From: Avispirillum sp959601495
GTDB taxonomy: Bacteria > Bacillota > Clostridia > Oscillospirales > CAG-272
DNA length: 64,000 nt
NCBI GenBank assembly: GCA_959601495.1
Contig: CAUGPT010000003.1
Coordinates: forward strand, 1-64,000
Direction: 5' to 3'
Shown here: positions 39,998 to 48,330 of the stretch, in pieces
How positions within the stretch are numbered: position 1 is the stretch's first letter
How the letters are laid out: the number at the start of each line of letters is the position of its first letter
Made by a program: the position numbers and the translations under genes
The notes under the pieces: model-generated
Seen by the model: only the letters and a program-made list of their open reading frames with translations
The model's database searches: none
Told to the model about the DNA's origin: nothing

Positions 39998-40097
39998 GTC
40001 GCGCGGGCAGTCACTTATAATAAACATAAACAGATGACACCGCCCATACACCGCACCGCACATAAGAGCATATAGTATTTAAGGCTTCGTTCATCCC

Positions 40098-40127
40098 GCC
40101 GTCTGCAGCCCGCGGGCTGCAGACGGC
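40098..40127. repeat. Perfect 30-bp palindrome
   Basis: GCCGTCTGCAGCCCG and its exact complement, with no loop. Located downstream of the Ltp-repeat gene; a possible terminator core or protein-binding palindrome. Confidence 0.6.
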
Positions 40128-40200
40128 AAAACGGACAGCTGCCGCATATGAGCATTGCGGACGGTGGACCGCGAAGTCAAATAATGATCGCAAAATTCCG

Positions 40201-40252
40201 AAGCACCGCGTGAAAACAGATGACCGCACTCTGTTTTCACGCGGTGCTTTTT
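40201..40252 (+). terminator. Intrinsic terminator after the zinc-ribbon cluster
   Basis: AAGCACCGCGTGAAAACAGA / TCTGTTTTCACGCGGTGCTT around a 9-nt loop, then TTTT: a 20-bp perfect stem. Confidence 0.88.
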
Positions 40253-40409
40253 ATATAAGAAAAGCAAATGCCGCTTCTCATACACTCCCGACGATCGCAA
40301 TCAGCCCATCCGCGCACCGAGGCATAAATATACCGGGCGGGTATAAATCGCCTTTTCTTACAAATACTATTTCTGCGAGAAAGCACAAGCATCAAAAAGG
40401 AGATAATAT

Positions 40410-40946
40410 ATGAAAGCTACAGGAATAGTACGAAGGATCGACGATCTCGGACGCGTCGTGATTCCTAAGGAGATAAGAAGGACCATGCGTATACGCGAGG
40501 GCGACCCGCTTGAAATATACACCGACCGCGACGGCGAAGTTATATTCAAAAAATACTCCCCCATCGGCGAGCTTTCCCAGTTTGCCGCGCAGTATGCGGA
40601 GACACTTAACAAGACCTGCGGACTGGCTGTGGTCATATGCGACCGCGACGCGGTCATCGCCGGTGCGGGCGTCCCCAAACGGGAATACACGGACAGAAAG
40701 CTGTCGTCCGAGTTTGAGAGCATCATCGAAGCCAGAACTCTTTTCACGGCGGGCGCTGAGGAAATTCCCATCGTGGACGGCAGTCAGTGCTTTATAAGCT
40801 GCGCTATGCCCATTATCACCGACGGTGATATTACCGGCTGCGTGGCATCAGTGCTGCAGCCTGATGTGCCCAAACTGCAGGGAAACCTTGAAACAAAGCT
40901 CATTCAGACCGCCGCCGGATTTCTCGGCAGGCAGCTTGAGGGCTGA
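40410..40946 (+). CDS. spoVT: Stage V sporulation protein T (AbrB/GAF regulator)
   Basis: 178 aa. N-terminal AbrB/SpoVT swapped-hairpin domain 'GIVRRIDDLGRVVIPKEIRR' (residues 4-23) with 'GDPLEIYTDRDGEVIFKKY', then a GAF-like sensor domain (about 55-178). SpoVT controls sigma-G-dependent forespore genes in Bacillus. Its length and the intact GAF region separate it from the shorter AbrB. AAGGAG lies 9 nt before ATG. Marks the organism as a spore former. Confidence 0.92.
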   Translation: MKATGIVRRIDDLGRVVIPKEIRRTMRIREGDPLEIYTDRDGEVIFKKYSPIGELSQFAAQYAETLNKTCGLAVVICDRDAVIAGAGVPKREYTDRKLSSEFESIIEARTLFTAGAEEIPIVDGSQCFISCAMPIITDGDITGCVASVLQPDVPKLQGNLETKLIQTAAGFLGRQLEG

Positions 40947-41195
40947 AGGAAAATACAAAAAGACAAACCGCGGCGCTCGGCAAAAAAGCCTTGTACAAGC
41001 TCCGCAACGCTTCAGAGCACGCGCGTGCGGTACCCATTTTGAGTACACACGCACGATCCGCGGCTACGGATCGCAAGACTTCGGGTTCGGCGGTACATGT
41101 ACCGCAAGGCAACCGTGTCTGCGTTCCTTATATGCCGCCGCAGCCCTTGCGCACACTCCGACGAAGCAGTTTACCGTTTCAGATCGGCATCACGG
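40947..41195. other. Intergenic region with palindromes, no gene
   Basis: Contains the exact palindrome GCGGTACATGTACCGC (about 41090) and a GATCCG/CGGATC hairpin (about 41055-41074). Open frames are short and compositionally biased; none supported. Confidence 0.5.
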
Positions 41196-41239
41196 AAAAA
41201 AAGCCTTGCATCCCGCTGCATGCGAAACGCAAGGCTTTT
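41196..41239 (-). terminator. Terminator of glycerate kinase gene
   Basis: AAAAAAAGCCTTGC ... GCAAGGCTTTTCTTTT; on the minus strand GCAAGGC pairs and ends in a long U-tract. Confidence 0.75.
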
Positions 41240-41250
41240 CTTTTGATATG

Positions 41251-42369
41251 TTACACGGAATGCTTCTCTTTCCAGTCCGCAAAGAACTTTTCCGCGCTGC
41301 GCATAAGGTTGTCGGAGGCATTCTCAAACGCCTCGTCGTCCCCCTGCCCGTTTGCAATGGGCACGACGTATATATTCTCTCCCACGGGCGTTCCGTCGTA
41401 GCGCCCGCAGAATACGACGCAAGGCTTGCCGTCCTCTATACGGCTGATGACGCCGCCGACCGCCTTGCCCATAAAGCTCTGGCTGTCGAAGCTGCCCTCG
41501 CCGGTCACTATCATGTCGCAGTCTCTAGCGGCGCGTCTGAATTTATACACGTCAAGAACGGCATCTATGCCGGACACGACATTTGCCTTGAGAAATGCCA
41601 GCGCGCCGTACGCAATGCCGCCCGCGGCGCCCGCACCCTCAATATCGGCGCAGTTCGTTCCCGTGACGCGTCTGACGACTCTGTCAAACTTTTTGTCGCC
41701 GTCCTCAAGACGCTTTACGCCTGCCGCATCCGCACCCTTCTGCGGCGCAAACACCTTAGCGCAGCCGCTCTTTCCGAGCAGCGGATTCTTAACGTCGCAA
41801 AGCAGTGTGAACTCCACATCGCTGTATTTGGAAAAAGCCTGATTGTATTCTATATTCTCCACCCTGTGCAGCGTGCCGCCCACGGGAGTAAAATGGTTGC
41901 CGCATATATCAACGAAGCTGACTCCCATGGCGCTGAGCATGCCCGCGCCGCAGTCGTTCGTGCAGCTGCCGCCGAGCGCAAGGATTATTCTGTGCGCGCC
42001 CCTTGAAGTCGCAAACGATATCATCTGACCGACGCCGTAGCTTGACGTTTTCTCGGGATTTGACCGTTTGCCGGCAAGCGTCAGCCCCACTGCCTGTGAG
42101 CACTCGATAACGGCACAGCGGCCGTCGTCCACAAAACCGATGCCTGCCTTTACCTTCTTTCCGAAAGGCCCCTCGACCTCGATCTTTTCAAAACGTCCGC
42201 CCAGATACGACGTTACAAGGGCTGCCGTGCCCTCTCCGCCGTCGGCAAGCGGCATATTTATAAAGCCGCAGTCGCCGAAGGCGCGCTTCGCGGCGTGAGT
42301 TATGACTTTGACCGCCTTTTCGGCGCTTATCGTCCCCTTAAAAGAATCCGGAGCGATCAGAATTTTCAT
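41251..42369 (-). CDS. garK: Glycerate kinase
   Basis: 372 aa of the GarK/GlxK family. 'APDSFKGTISAEKAV' at residues 5-19, 'LADGGEGTAAL' near 42 and 'ALGGSCTNDCGAGML' near 128 are family-defining. Phosphorylates D-glycerate to 2- or 3-phosphoglycerate (this family usually gives 2-phosphoglycerate), feeding glycolysis. ATG 42369 has GGGGG 8 nt upstream; a TTG five codons earlier overlaps that site. Monocistronic. Confidence 0.92.
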   Translation of the reverse strand: MKILIAPDSFKGTISAEKAVKVITHAAKRAFGDCGFINMPLADGGEGTAALVTSYLGGRFEKIEVEGPFGKKVKAGIGFVDDGRCAVIECSQAVGLTLAGKRSNPEKTSSYGVGQMISFATSRGAHRIILALGGSCTNDCGAGMLSAMGVSFVDICGNHFTPVGGTLHRVENIEYNQAFSKYSDVEFTLLCDVKNPLLGKSGCAKVFAPQKGADAAGVKRLEDGDKKFDRVVRRVTGTNCADIEGAGAAGGIAYGALAFLKANVVSGIDAVLDVYKFRRAARDCDMIVTGEGSFDSQSFMGKAVGGVISRIEDGKPCVVFCGRYDGTPVGENIYVVPIANGQGDDEAFENASDNLMRSAEKFFADWKEKHSV

Positions 42370-42533
42370 GAACTTATCCCCCAAAAATTCCAGAATTAAG
42401 CATAACCGTCTCGCTTATAATGCAATTATAACATATAATTACACAAATTGAAAGTCTTTTTTGGTAAAAAAACATATAAATTTTATGAGGAAAAAATCAA
42501 AAAATCATATTTGAAGCAAAAGAATAATAATTC

Positions 42534-42562
42534 TTGACAAATTTACGCATATGTTGTATAAT
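42534..42562 (+). promoter_or_regulatory. Consensus promoter of the TetR gene
   Basis: -35 TTGACA (42534-42539), 17-nt spacer, -10 TATAAT (42557-42562). Confidence 0.9.
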
Positions 42563-42566
42563 CGTG

Positions 42567-42628
42567 TTGTAAAGTTGTTGTTTAAAATATCGCTTCGGCA
42601 ATGAGATATTTAAAATAGCGTTTTACAA
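42567..42628 (+). promoter_or_regulatory. Long inverted repeat, likely TetR operator
   Basis: Outer arms TTGTAAA (42567-42573) and TTTACAA (42622-42628); inner arms TTTAAAATATC (42581-42591) and GATATTTAAA (42605-42614). The repeat starts 5 nt after the -10 box, so binding would block transcription of the gene that follows. Confidence 0.65.
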
Positions 42629-42659
42629 TTATTGGCAGCCACAGCAAAGGAGAAATAAT

Positions 42660-43247
42660 ATGTCAAGACAGCATCAGCAGGAAAGAAGCGAAGCAGTAAA
42701 GCAGATGATCCTTCAGGCAGCGCTCAACATCGGGCTTGAAGAAGGCAACGAAAATGTTACCGTACGTCGTATAGGCGAGCGTATCGGTTATTCTACCGGA
42801 GTAATATATTACCATTTTAAAGATAAACAGGATATTCTTGATGAGCTTGCGCGTCAGCTTGACCGTGAAGCATACGAGACCGCAAAGTCTTTTATAGATA
42901 TGGACAAACCGGTCAAAGAGGCGCTGAAAGGTCTTTACATCAGCATAGCCGATCTGTCGGAAAGGGCTCCCTCCGACTACAAGCGCCTTTTTACCAACAG
43001 ACGCAAGTACGGAAGCAGCCAAACCGTATGGATAGGGCTTATTAAAGAGCTTATGGATATCGCCGTCGAACGCGGAGAGCTCCGGATAAAGGACACTGCG
43101 ATTGCTTCCACTTGCCTTCTCAGCTATATAATCGGCAGCAATATACTTTTTGTTGAGCTTAAAAGCGGCGTCGCCGGCAGCTCCAAGGATTATGCCGACC
43201 GCGTAGTAGACGTTATCCTCAACGGTTTAATAAACGCCGGCATCTGA
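42660..43247 (+). CDS. TetR/AcrR family transcriptional regulator
   Basis: 195 aa. N-terminal HTH (residues about 10-60): 'MILQAALNIGLEEGNENVTV', 'RIGERIGYSTGVIYYHFKDK', the standard TetR recognition helix followed by 'YYHF'. The C-terminal ligand domain is unspecific. The inverted repeat between promoter and gene suggests autorepression. No target gene other than itself is adjacent; the flanking garK is transcribed in the opposite direction and could share the upstream region. RBS AAAGGAG. Confidence 0.9.
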   Translation: MSRQHQQERSEAVKQMILQAALNIGLEEGNENVTVRRIGERIGYSTGVIYYHFKDKQDILDELARQLDREAYETAKSFIDMDKPVKEALKGLYISIADLSERAPSDYKRLFTNRRKYGSSQTVWIGLIKELMDIAVERGELRIKDTAIASTCLLSYIIGSNILFVELKSGVAGSSKDYADRVVDVILNGLINAGI

Positions 43248-43263
43248 CAGTATATATATGCAT

Positions 43264-43299
43264 AAAAAAGCTCTCTGCTGTTTTGCAGAGAGCTTTTTT
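43264..43299. terminator. Bidirectional terminator
   Basis: AAAAAAGCTCTCTGC-TGTTTT-GCAGAGAGCTTTTTT: 9-bp GC stem flanked by A- and T-tracts; ends tetR on the plus strand and a possible short transcript on the minus strand. Confidence 0.88.
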
Positions 43300-43485
43300 C
43301 ACATAGGGGATAGGTGCGCGCATTATACGGCGAACGGGCTGCGATACAAAGCGTGTAAAATCAGGCAGTACCGTACGGGCGCGTGCCGAACGGTCTTATC
43401 GCGACGCGAGGGCGGCGTCCGGCGGGTCCCGCCGCGGCTGTAAGGCAAAGCCCGCGCATCTTCTGCGTTTAGAAATACAAAGAAA

Positions 43486-43544
43486 GAAGCAGCCGCGCTC
43501 CGTGCGCCTCGCGTCAGGAATAACTCCCTCGCGATTACTGCTTC
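43486..43544 (-). ncRNA. Candidate structured RNA (three-way junction)
   Basis: Minus strand, starting right at the predicted transcription start: GAAGCAG (43544-43538) pairs with CTGCTTC (43492-43486); within it TCGCG/CGCGA encloses AGGGA/TTCCT, and a second hairpin GCGC-ACGGA-GCGC follows. TTTCTTT comes next. No convincing ORF exists from here to the terminator at 43264, 280 nt in all. No family recognised. Confidence 0.4.
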
Positions 43545-43551
43545 CGAAATA

Positions 43552-43580
43552 AGTGTATCAGTCCCGCCGCAAGTTGTCAA
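43552..43580 (-). promoter_or_regulatory. Minus-strand promoter without an obvious gene
   Basis: -35 TTGACA (43580-43575), 17 nt, -10 TACACT (43557-43552). It drives transcription through the candidate structured RNA toward the terminator at 43264. Confidence 0.6.
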
Positions 43581-43740
43581 GGGTAATATTCGGAATGCTC
43601 GCACGGAAGTCTTTCCCGAACGTTTTCGATATACTTCCCGCCCGAAAGGTATGTACGGCAAAGGTGCAGCGTTTTCCGAAGGACCCGGAGAAAGAGGCGC
43701 CGTATGGCAGCTGTCGGAAGAATCAAATTTTGATAACTCC

Positions 43741-43769
43741 TCGACGCAGAAAAAAATTTATGATATAAT
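43741..43769 (+). promoter_or_regulatory. Promoter of the small-protein locus
   Basis: -35 TCGACG (43741-43746), 17 nt, -10 TATAAT (43764-43769), 23 nt before the ATG at 43793. Confidence 0.6.
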
Positions 43770-43792
43770 CAAATCAGGAATGGAGGACGAAG

Positions 43793-44154
43793 ATGGAAAA
43801 TCATTCGATCAAAGATTTAGAGACATACAAAAAGCTTGTAGAGAAATGTCTCAGGGAGAACTACAATCATACAGAGAACGCCGTACAATACTTAATGAAA
43901 GAGTACGAGCCGGACTTCAAGAGTATTTTCGAAGAAGGATTCTCTCCGGAAGGAGCAGCAATCGGTATGGTAATGAATTTGCTCTGACCTCCAAAGAAGG
44001 AAACAAATTCAAGGTCGTTATTGTCGACGCGACTTCGGACGAGCAATGCTCCGAAACAATACAAAAGGGTTTGGAGAAATTTCACAGTTCGAAGTCCGAG
44101 ACGGAGTATATACAAAGGATGAAGGAAGCGTTTCCGTACGCATTCAAGGACTGA
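43793..44154 (+). pseudogene. Small protein gene split by a probable frameshift
   Basis: GGAGG lies 6 nt before ATG 43793, which encodes 64 aa ('MENHSIKDLETYKKLVEKCL', 'AVQYLMKEYEPDFKSIF') up to a stop at 43987. The -1 frame then continues with protein-like sequence ('LTSKEGNKFKVVIVDATSDE', 'EYIQRMKEAFPYAFKD') to 44154 but has no start codon nearby. A one-base loss near 43960-43980 would explain it. No homopolymer is present at the junction. Alternatively the 64-aa ORF alone is functional. Family unknown. Confidence 0.55.
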
Positions 44155-44196
44155 AGTTTTCTGAAAAAGCGATCAAAAACACGGAGGGTTTGACAT

Positions 44197-44370
44197 ATGG
44201 ATACTAAAGATACTAAAACGACGTCAGATGCGGAGAAAGACCTGTCCTCAGAGAAGAAAGTGCACATTTACACAGCGGAAGAAATGGACAAAATGGACAC
44301 GGAAATGTTCTGTCGAGCAGTGAAAGCAGCGAAAAAATACAAGGAACAGTTGACGAAAGCGAAGAAATAA
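44197..44370 (+). CDS. Small highly charged protein
   Basis: 57 aa beginning 'MDTKDTKTTSDAEKD', rich in Lys/Asp/Glu/Thr with a predicted helix 'MFCRAVKAAKKYKEQLTKAK'. GGAGGG lies 9-10 nt upstream. It follows the split small gene in the same orientation. No homologue recognised. Confidence 0.6.
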   Translation: MDTKDTKTTSDAEKDLSSEKKVHIYTAEEMDKMDTEMFCRAVKAAKKYKEQLTKAKK

Positions 44371-44431
44371 AGGCTTCGGACGAAGCATATCGCGCCCGCC
44401 GCGGGAGATCGGCATAAGAAGTAAACGGCGC

Positions 44432-44479
44432 AAAAGCGGCGGAGCCGTGGGAAATTCTCCCACGGCTCCGCCGTTTTTT
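44432..44479. terminator. Bidirectional terminator
   Basis: GCGGAGCCGTGGGA-AATT-CTCCCACGGCTCCGC with TTTTTT on the right and AAAA on the left; overlaps the last codons of the convergent minus-strand gene. Confidence 0.85.
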
Positions 44480-44633
44480 ATTTATCCTTTTCCTCTTTTC
44501 CTGCCTTGCGGCGGGTCACGAGGTTCAGAAGCATTACGGTAACCACGATCACGGCGGTCACAATAAATACTCCCGCCATTCCCTTGCCTATTACGGGCAG
44601 CACGTCGTACAGTGCATGAATATCGAATTTCAT
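44478..44633 (-). CDS. oadG: Sodium pump decarboxylase gamma subunit (OadG-like), 51 aa
   Basis: 51 aa: one membrane helix (about residues 16-40, 'GMAGVFIVTAVIVVTVMLLN') and a Lys/Arg/Glu tail. This is the anchor pattern of OadG/gamma subunits that hold the decarboxylase complex together. It lies 105 nt downstream of the beta-subunit gene on the same strand, with GAGG 8 nt before ATG. Shorter than typical OadG (about 80-110 aa). Confidence 0.72.
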   Translation of the reverse strand: MKFDIHALYDVLPVIGKGMAGVFIVTAVIVVTVMLLNLVTRRKAGKEEKDK

Positions 44634-44738
44634 ATATTTTACCTCATTATATATTTGTAGGTTCGCATTTCCCGCCTGCGGGCGGAAATGTGTTTTTTTG
44701 CAAATGCCGAATATTCTCCGCGGCTATATACCGCGGCG

Positions 44739-45869
44739 TCAGCGGGGGATAAGGTTCAGTATCATGCCGCCCGCGATGACGGAGGCTATCTGACCCGACA
44801 CGTTAACTCCTACGGCGTGCATGAGCAGAAAGTTCTGGTTATCCTCTTTAAGTCCCATTTTGTGGACGACACGCGCGGACATGGGGAAAGCGGATATGCC
44901 CGCCGCGCCTATCATGGGGTTGATCTTCTTTGATTTCGGCAGGAAAATGTTTATGAGCTTTGCAAACAGAACGCCGCCCGCCGTATCGAATATGAATGCC
45001 ACAAGTCCGAGGGCGAGTATCATGAGCGTCTGCAGGGTAAGGAAGTAGCGCGCCTGCATTTTAGTCGCGATCGTCAGACCGAGGAGAAGCGTTACAAGGT
45101 TCGGCAGCACCTTCTGCGCCGTTTCGGAAAGCGAGTCAAGCACTCCGCATTCGCGTATGAGGTTGCCGAACATCAGAAAGCCTATAAGCGCAACGCTGCG
45201 GGGCGAGACTATACCTGTTATTACGGTTATGACTATGGGGAAAAGGATACGCGTCGTTTTGGAGACTGCCGCGGGTCTGTACTCCATACGGATGAGGCGC
45301 TCTTTTTTCGTCGTCAGAAGCTTTATGACGGGCGGCTGCACGATGGGCACGAGCGCCATGTACGAATACGCCGCGACCATGATCGCTCCCGTATAAAGAG
45401 AGTCGAAATAGTTTGCGACGAATATGGATGTGGGTCCGTCCGCCGCGCCGATTATGGCAATAGACGCCGCGTCCTTTGTATCAAAGCCGAGCAGCGCCGC
45501 AACACCGAGAGTGAAGAATATGCCGAACTGCGCGGCGGCTCCGAATATCATAAGCTTCGGATTTGACAGAAGCGGTCCGAAATCTATCATTGCGCCGATG
45601 CCGATGAACAGCAGCAGCGGAAACAGCTCGTTCGCAATGCCCGCGTTGAACAGAACGTCGATGATCCCCTCTTCCGTCGCGCCGTCGTACACCTGGTTCA
45701 CCGCGCCGGACAGCGGCAGGTTTACAAGGATCGCGCCGAAGCCGATAGGAAGCAGCAGCGTCGGCTCCATATCCTTTTTGATAGCAAGAAAGATCAGCAC
45801 CGCGCCGATCACCCACATGACGACTTCGCGCCATGTGATATTCAGAACGTTTGAAAACAGCTCTGCCAT
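44739..45869 (-). CDS. oadB: Sodium ion-translocating decarboxylase beta subunit
   Basis: 376 aa polytopic membrane protein. 'GIGAMIDFGPLLSNPKL' (about residue 90), 'IIGAADGPTSIFVANYF' (about 140) and 'GNLIRECGVLDSLSETAQ' (about 235) are the conserved Na+-pathway segments of OadB/GcdB/MmdB. It couples decarboxylation of a biotin-bound carboxyl group to Na+ export. The carboxyltransferase (alpha) subunit is not in the window. Upstream leader 45967-46101 may attenuate it. Confidence 0.93.
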   Translation of the reverse strand: MAELFSNVLNITWREVVMWVIGAVLIFLAIKKDMEPTLLLPIGFGAILVNLPLSGAVNQVYDGATEEGIIDVLFNAGIANELFPLLLFIGIGAMIDFGPLLSNPKLMIFGAAAQFGIFFTLGVAALLGFDTKDAASIAIIGAADGPTSIFVANYFDSLYTGAIMVAAYSYMALVPIVQPPVIKLLTTKKERLIRMEYRPAAVSKTTRILFPIVITVITGIVSPRSVALIGFLMFGNLIRECGVLDSLSETAQKVLPNLVTLLLGLTIATKMQARYFLTLQTLMILALGLVAFIFDTAGGVLFAKLINIFLPKSKKINPMIGAAGISAFPMSARVVHKMGLKEDNQNFLLMHAVGVNVSGQIASVIAGGMILNLIPR

Positions 45870-45966
45870 ATTTCTCTTTCCTCTTTTCGGTTATTTCAAA
45901 TGTTTTGGGGCAGCGGCGTTTCTCTGTGCCTTTCGCCGGAATATGCGCCCTGCCCCGAAAACTAAA

Positions 45967-46101
45967 AAGACTTTTATCGGACGCCGAAAAAAGCGCCCGA
46001 TAAAAGTCTTGCCGTTTAATTCTCAAGCGGGCATTTCTGCCGTACTGACGCCGAAGACGCGGATAAAAGCCGCCGACTACTCCCTTTTATCGGAATATTA
46101 C
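45967..46101 (-). promoter_or_regulatory. Attenuator-like leader of oadB
   Basis: On the minus strand the terminator is AAGACTTTTATCGG (46010-45997) ... CCGATAAAAGTCTT-TTTT (45980-45967). The exact 10-mer CCGATAAAAG also occurs at the 5' end of the transcript (46093-46084) and could pair with CTTTTATCGG instead, forming an antiterminator. A G/C-rich folded segment (GGGAGTAGTCGGCGG and beyond) lies between. This is the architecture of a ligand-sensing leader; class unknown. Confidence 0.6.
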
Positions 46102-46107
46102 GCATTT

Positions 46108-46136
46108 ATAATATCACATTCCCTTAAAATTTTCAA
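46108..46136 (-). promoter_or_regulatory. Promoter of the oadB leader
   Basis: Minus strand -35 TTGAAA (46136-46131), 17 nt, -10 TATTAT (46113-46108). Confidence 0.65.
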
Positions 46137-46454
46137 CACTTTTTTCGATTTTTATGCATCTGTTTTTTGCCGTGAAACGTATCCGCGTGCCTATGCTGCG
46201 CCGCAACGCGCCCGAAAAAAGCGAAAAAGTAGGCTCTGCCTCTTTATTTTTTCACCCTTTTATGTTATAATGTATTAAATAATCATTATGCAGCGATGTT
46301 CAAAAGCTTCTCTGCCCAACTGCCCTGCGGCGCAGCACCGGCATCTGCAAAACGCAGCGCCGCATGCGGCATTGCGGGTTTGTACATCCGCAGTTTTTAG
46401 AGATTTCTCGGCGCTTCGGCGTCTTTACGGCAATTACGAAAGGAACCAAGCGAT

Positions 46455-48317
46455 ATGTGCGGTATTGTAGGCTTTACCGGAAATATAGTAAACAGAAACG
46501 AAGTCATCCGCAAAATGGCTGACAGGATAATACACCGCGGCCCCGACATGGAAGGCTACCACATAAGCGGCGACGGAAAGTACGACAGCATTGCCCTCGG
46601 TCACCGCAGGCTGAGCATCATCGACCTTTCCGACGGTCATCAGCCCATGTACAACGAGGACGGCAGCGTTGTCATCGTTTACAACGGCGAGGTGTACAAC
46701 TTTGAAAGCCTGCGCGACGAGCTTATCGCGCACGGTCACGTTTTCAAGACCCGCTGCGACACGGAGGTACTCATCCACGGCTGGGAGCAGTACGGCACCG
46801 CTCTCGCCGCAAAGCTGAGAGGCATGTTCTCCTTTGCCATATGGGATTCCAACACAAATACGCTGTACGGCGCGCGCGACTACTTCGGCATAAAGCCGTT
46901 TTACTACTCCCGTCTCGAGGGCGGCGGGCTGCTTTTCGGCTCTGAGATAAAGAGCTTTTTCGAGCATCCCGAATACAAAGCGGCGGTAAACCCCGAGGCG
47001 CTGCGCCCATATCTCACCTTCCAGTTCAGCGCCATGGACGAAACGTTTTTCAAAGGCACGTACAAGCTGCCGCCGGCGCACTGGTTCACATGGCACGCGG
47101 GAGAAATGCACATCGAGCGCTACTGGGATGCCGATTTCTCGCACAAAACCTCAAAAAGCTTTGAAAAGTGCACCGACGAGCTTGACGCGCGAATACATGA
47201 ATCCGTTGCGGCACACAGGATCAGCGACGTAAAGGTGGGCGCCTTCCTCTCCGGCGGCGTTGACTCAAGCTACATCACAGCCTGCCTTATGCCCGACGAG
47301 ACATTTTCCGTCGGCTTTGACTCCGGCGACGGCTCGCACAAGTTCGACGAAACAAATGAGGCAGGCGAGCTTTCCGATATACTCGGCATCAAAAACTACC
47401 GCGATATGCTGAACTCCGAGGAATGCATAGACGCTTTTGCAAATATCCAGTACCACATGGACGAACCGCAGTCCAACCCCTCGTCCGTACCCCTGTATTT
47501 TCTCGCAAGGCTCGCAAAGCAACACGTTACCGTTGTGCTCTCGGGTGAGGGTGCGGACGAAATATACGCTGGATACGAATGGTACGACGAAACTCCGACC
47601 ATGAGAAAGTACAAAAAGCTGCCCGCGTTTATCCGCCGTGCGGCATCGGGCGCGGCACAGCACCTGCCGTACTTCAAGGGTCACGATTTCATCATTAAGG
47701 GCAGCGGCAGACCCGAGGACTGGTTTATCGGTCAGGCGCTGGTTTTCCCCGAAAAAGAAGCTTATGACATACTGAAGCCGAAATACCGCGTGGGCCCCTC
47801 CGCAAGAGAGGTCGCGGCTCCCATATATGACCGTGTGCGCGATCTTTCCGAGCTTGACAAAAAGCAGTATCTGGATTTGAATCTCTGGCTGCCCGGCGAC
47901 ATCCTTCTCAAGGCGGACAAGATGAGCATGGCTCATTCGCTTGAGCTGCGTGTTCCCTACCTTGACCGCGAGGTCATGCAGGACGCGGGCGTTTATCCCG
48001 ATTCGTACAAGATAGCGGGCGACACAAAAGAGATACTGCGCCGCGCCGCCAACAGGACCCTGCCGGACCAGTGGGCAAACAGAAAGAAAAAGGGCTTTCC
48101 CGTTCCGATCGCCCGCTGGCTTTGCGACGAAAAGTTTTCTTCCAAAATAAAAGAATACTTCACGTCAGACGTCGCAGGCGAATATTTCGATCAGGACAAG
48201 CTTGTGGCAATGCTTGCGGATCCCGCCCACGACAGGCGCAAGATCTGGACGGCATACACTTTCCTTGTATGGCACAAGCAGTTTATAGAAGGCGCCGCTT
48301 TCGGCGCAAACATATGA
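46455..48317 (+). CDS. asnB: Asparagine synthase (glutamine-hydrolysing), AsnB/AsnH-like
   Basis: 620 aa. Cys2 nucleophile in 'MCGIVGFTGN', class II glutamine amidotransferase domain (1-205), and synthase domain with the PP-loop 'FLSGGVDSSYI' (about residue 265) and 'VVLSGEGADEIYAGYEWY' (about 360). It amidates an acidic side chain with Gln-derived ammonia. It leads a run of genes with a D-Asp-ligase-like enzyme, an aspartate racemase and MurE, hence a role in amidating D-Asp of peptidoglycan, as for AsnH in lactic acid bacteria, is plausible; free Asn synthesis is the alternative. Confidence 0.92.
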   Translation: MCGIVGFTGNIVNRNEVIRKMADRIIHRGPDMEGYHISGDGKYDSIALGHRRLSIIDLSDGHQPMYNEDGSVVIVYNGEVYNFESLRDELIAHGHVFKTRCDTEVLIHGWEQYGTALAAKLRGMFSFAIWDSNTNTLYGARDYFGIKPFYYSRLEGGGLLFGSEIKSFFEHPEYKAAVNPEALRPYLTFQFSAMDETFFKGTYKLPPAHWFTWHAGEMHIERYWDADFSHKTSKSFEKCTDELDARIHESVAAHRISDVKVGAFLSGGVDSSYITACLMPDETFSVGFDSGDGSHKFDETNEAGELSDILGIKNYRDMLNSEECIDAFANIQYHMDEPQSNPSSVPLYFLARLAKQHVTVVLSGEGADEIYAGYEWYDETPTMRKYKKLPAFIRRAASGAAQHLPYFKGHDFIIKGSGRPEDWFIGQALVFPEKEAYDILKPKYRVGPSAREVAAPIYDRVRDLSELDKKQYLDLNLWLPGDILLKADKMSMAHSLELRVPYLDREVMQDAGVYPDSYKIAGDTKEILRRAANRTLPDQWANRKKKGFPVPIARWLCDEKFSSKIKEYFTSDVAGEYFDQDKLVAMLADPAHDRRKIWTAYTFLVWHKQFIEGAAFGANI

Positions 48318-48330
48318 AAAGAGGCATTTT

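Noticed and set aside
43323..43661. 112-codon minus-strand protein
   Set aside because: Starts upstream of the -35 box of the promoter there, has biased composition and no ribosome binding site.
43651..44154. 167-codon plus-strand frame covering the small-protein locus
   Set aside because: Its first two thirds is Arg/Ser-biased and overlaps the better supported 64-aa frame; only its last third looks coding, treated as the shifted end of that gene.
46010..46100. yybP-ykoY (Mn2+) riboswitch, because of GGGAGTAG in the leader
   Set aside because: The rest of the consensus could not be recognised and the downstream gene is not a metal transporter; left as an unclassified attenuator.
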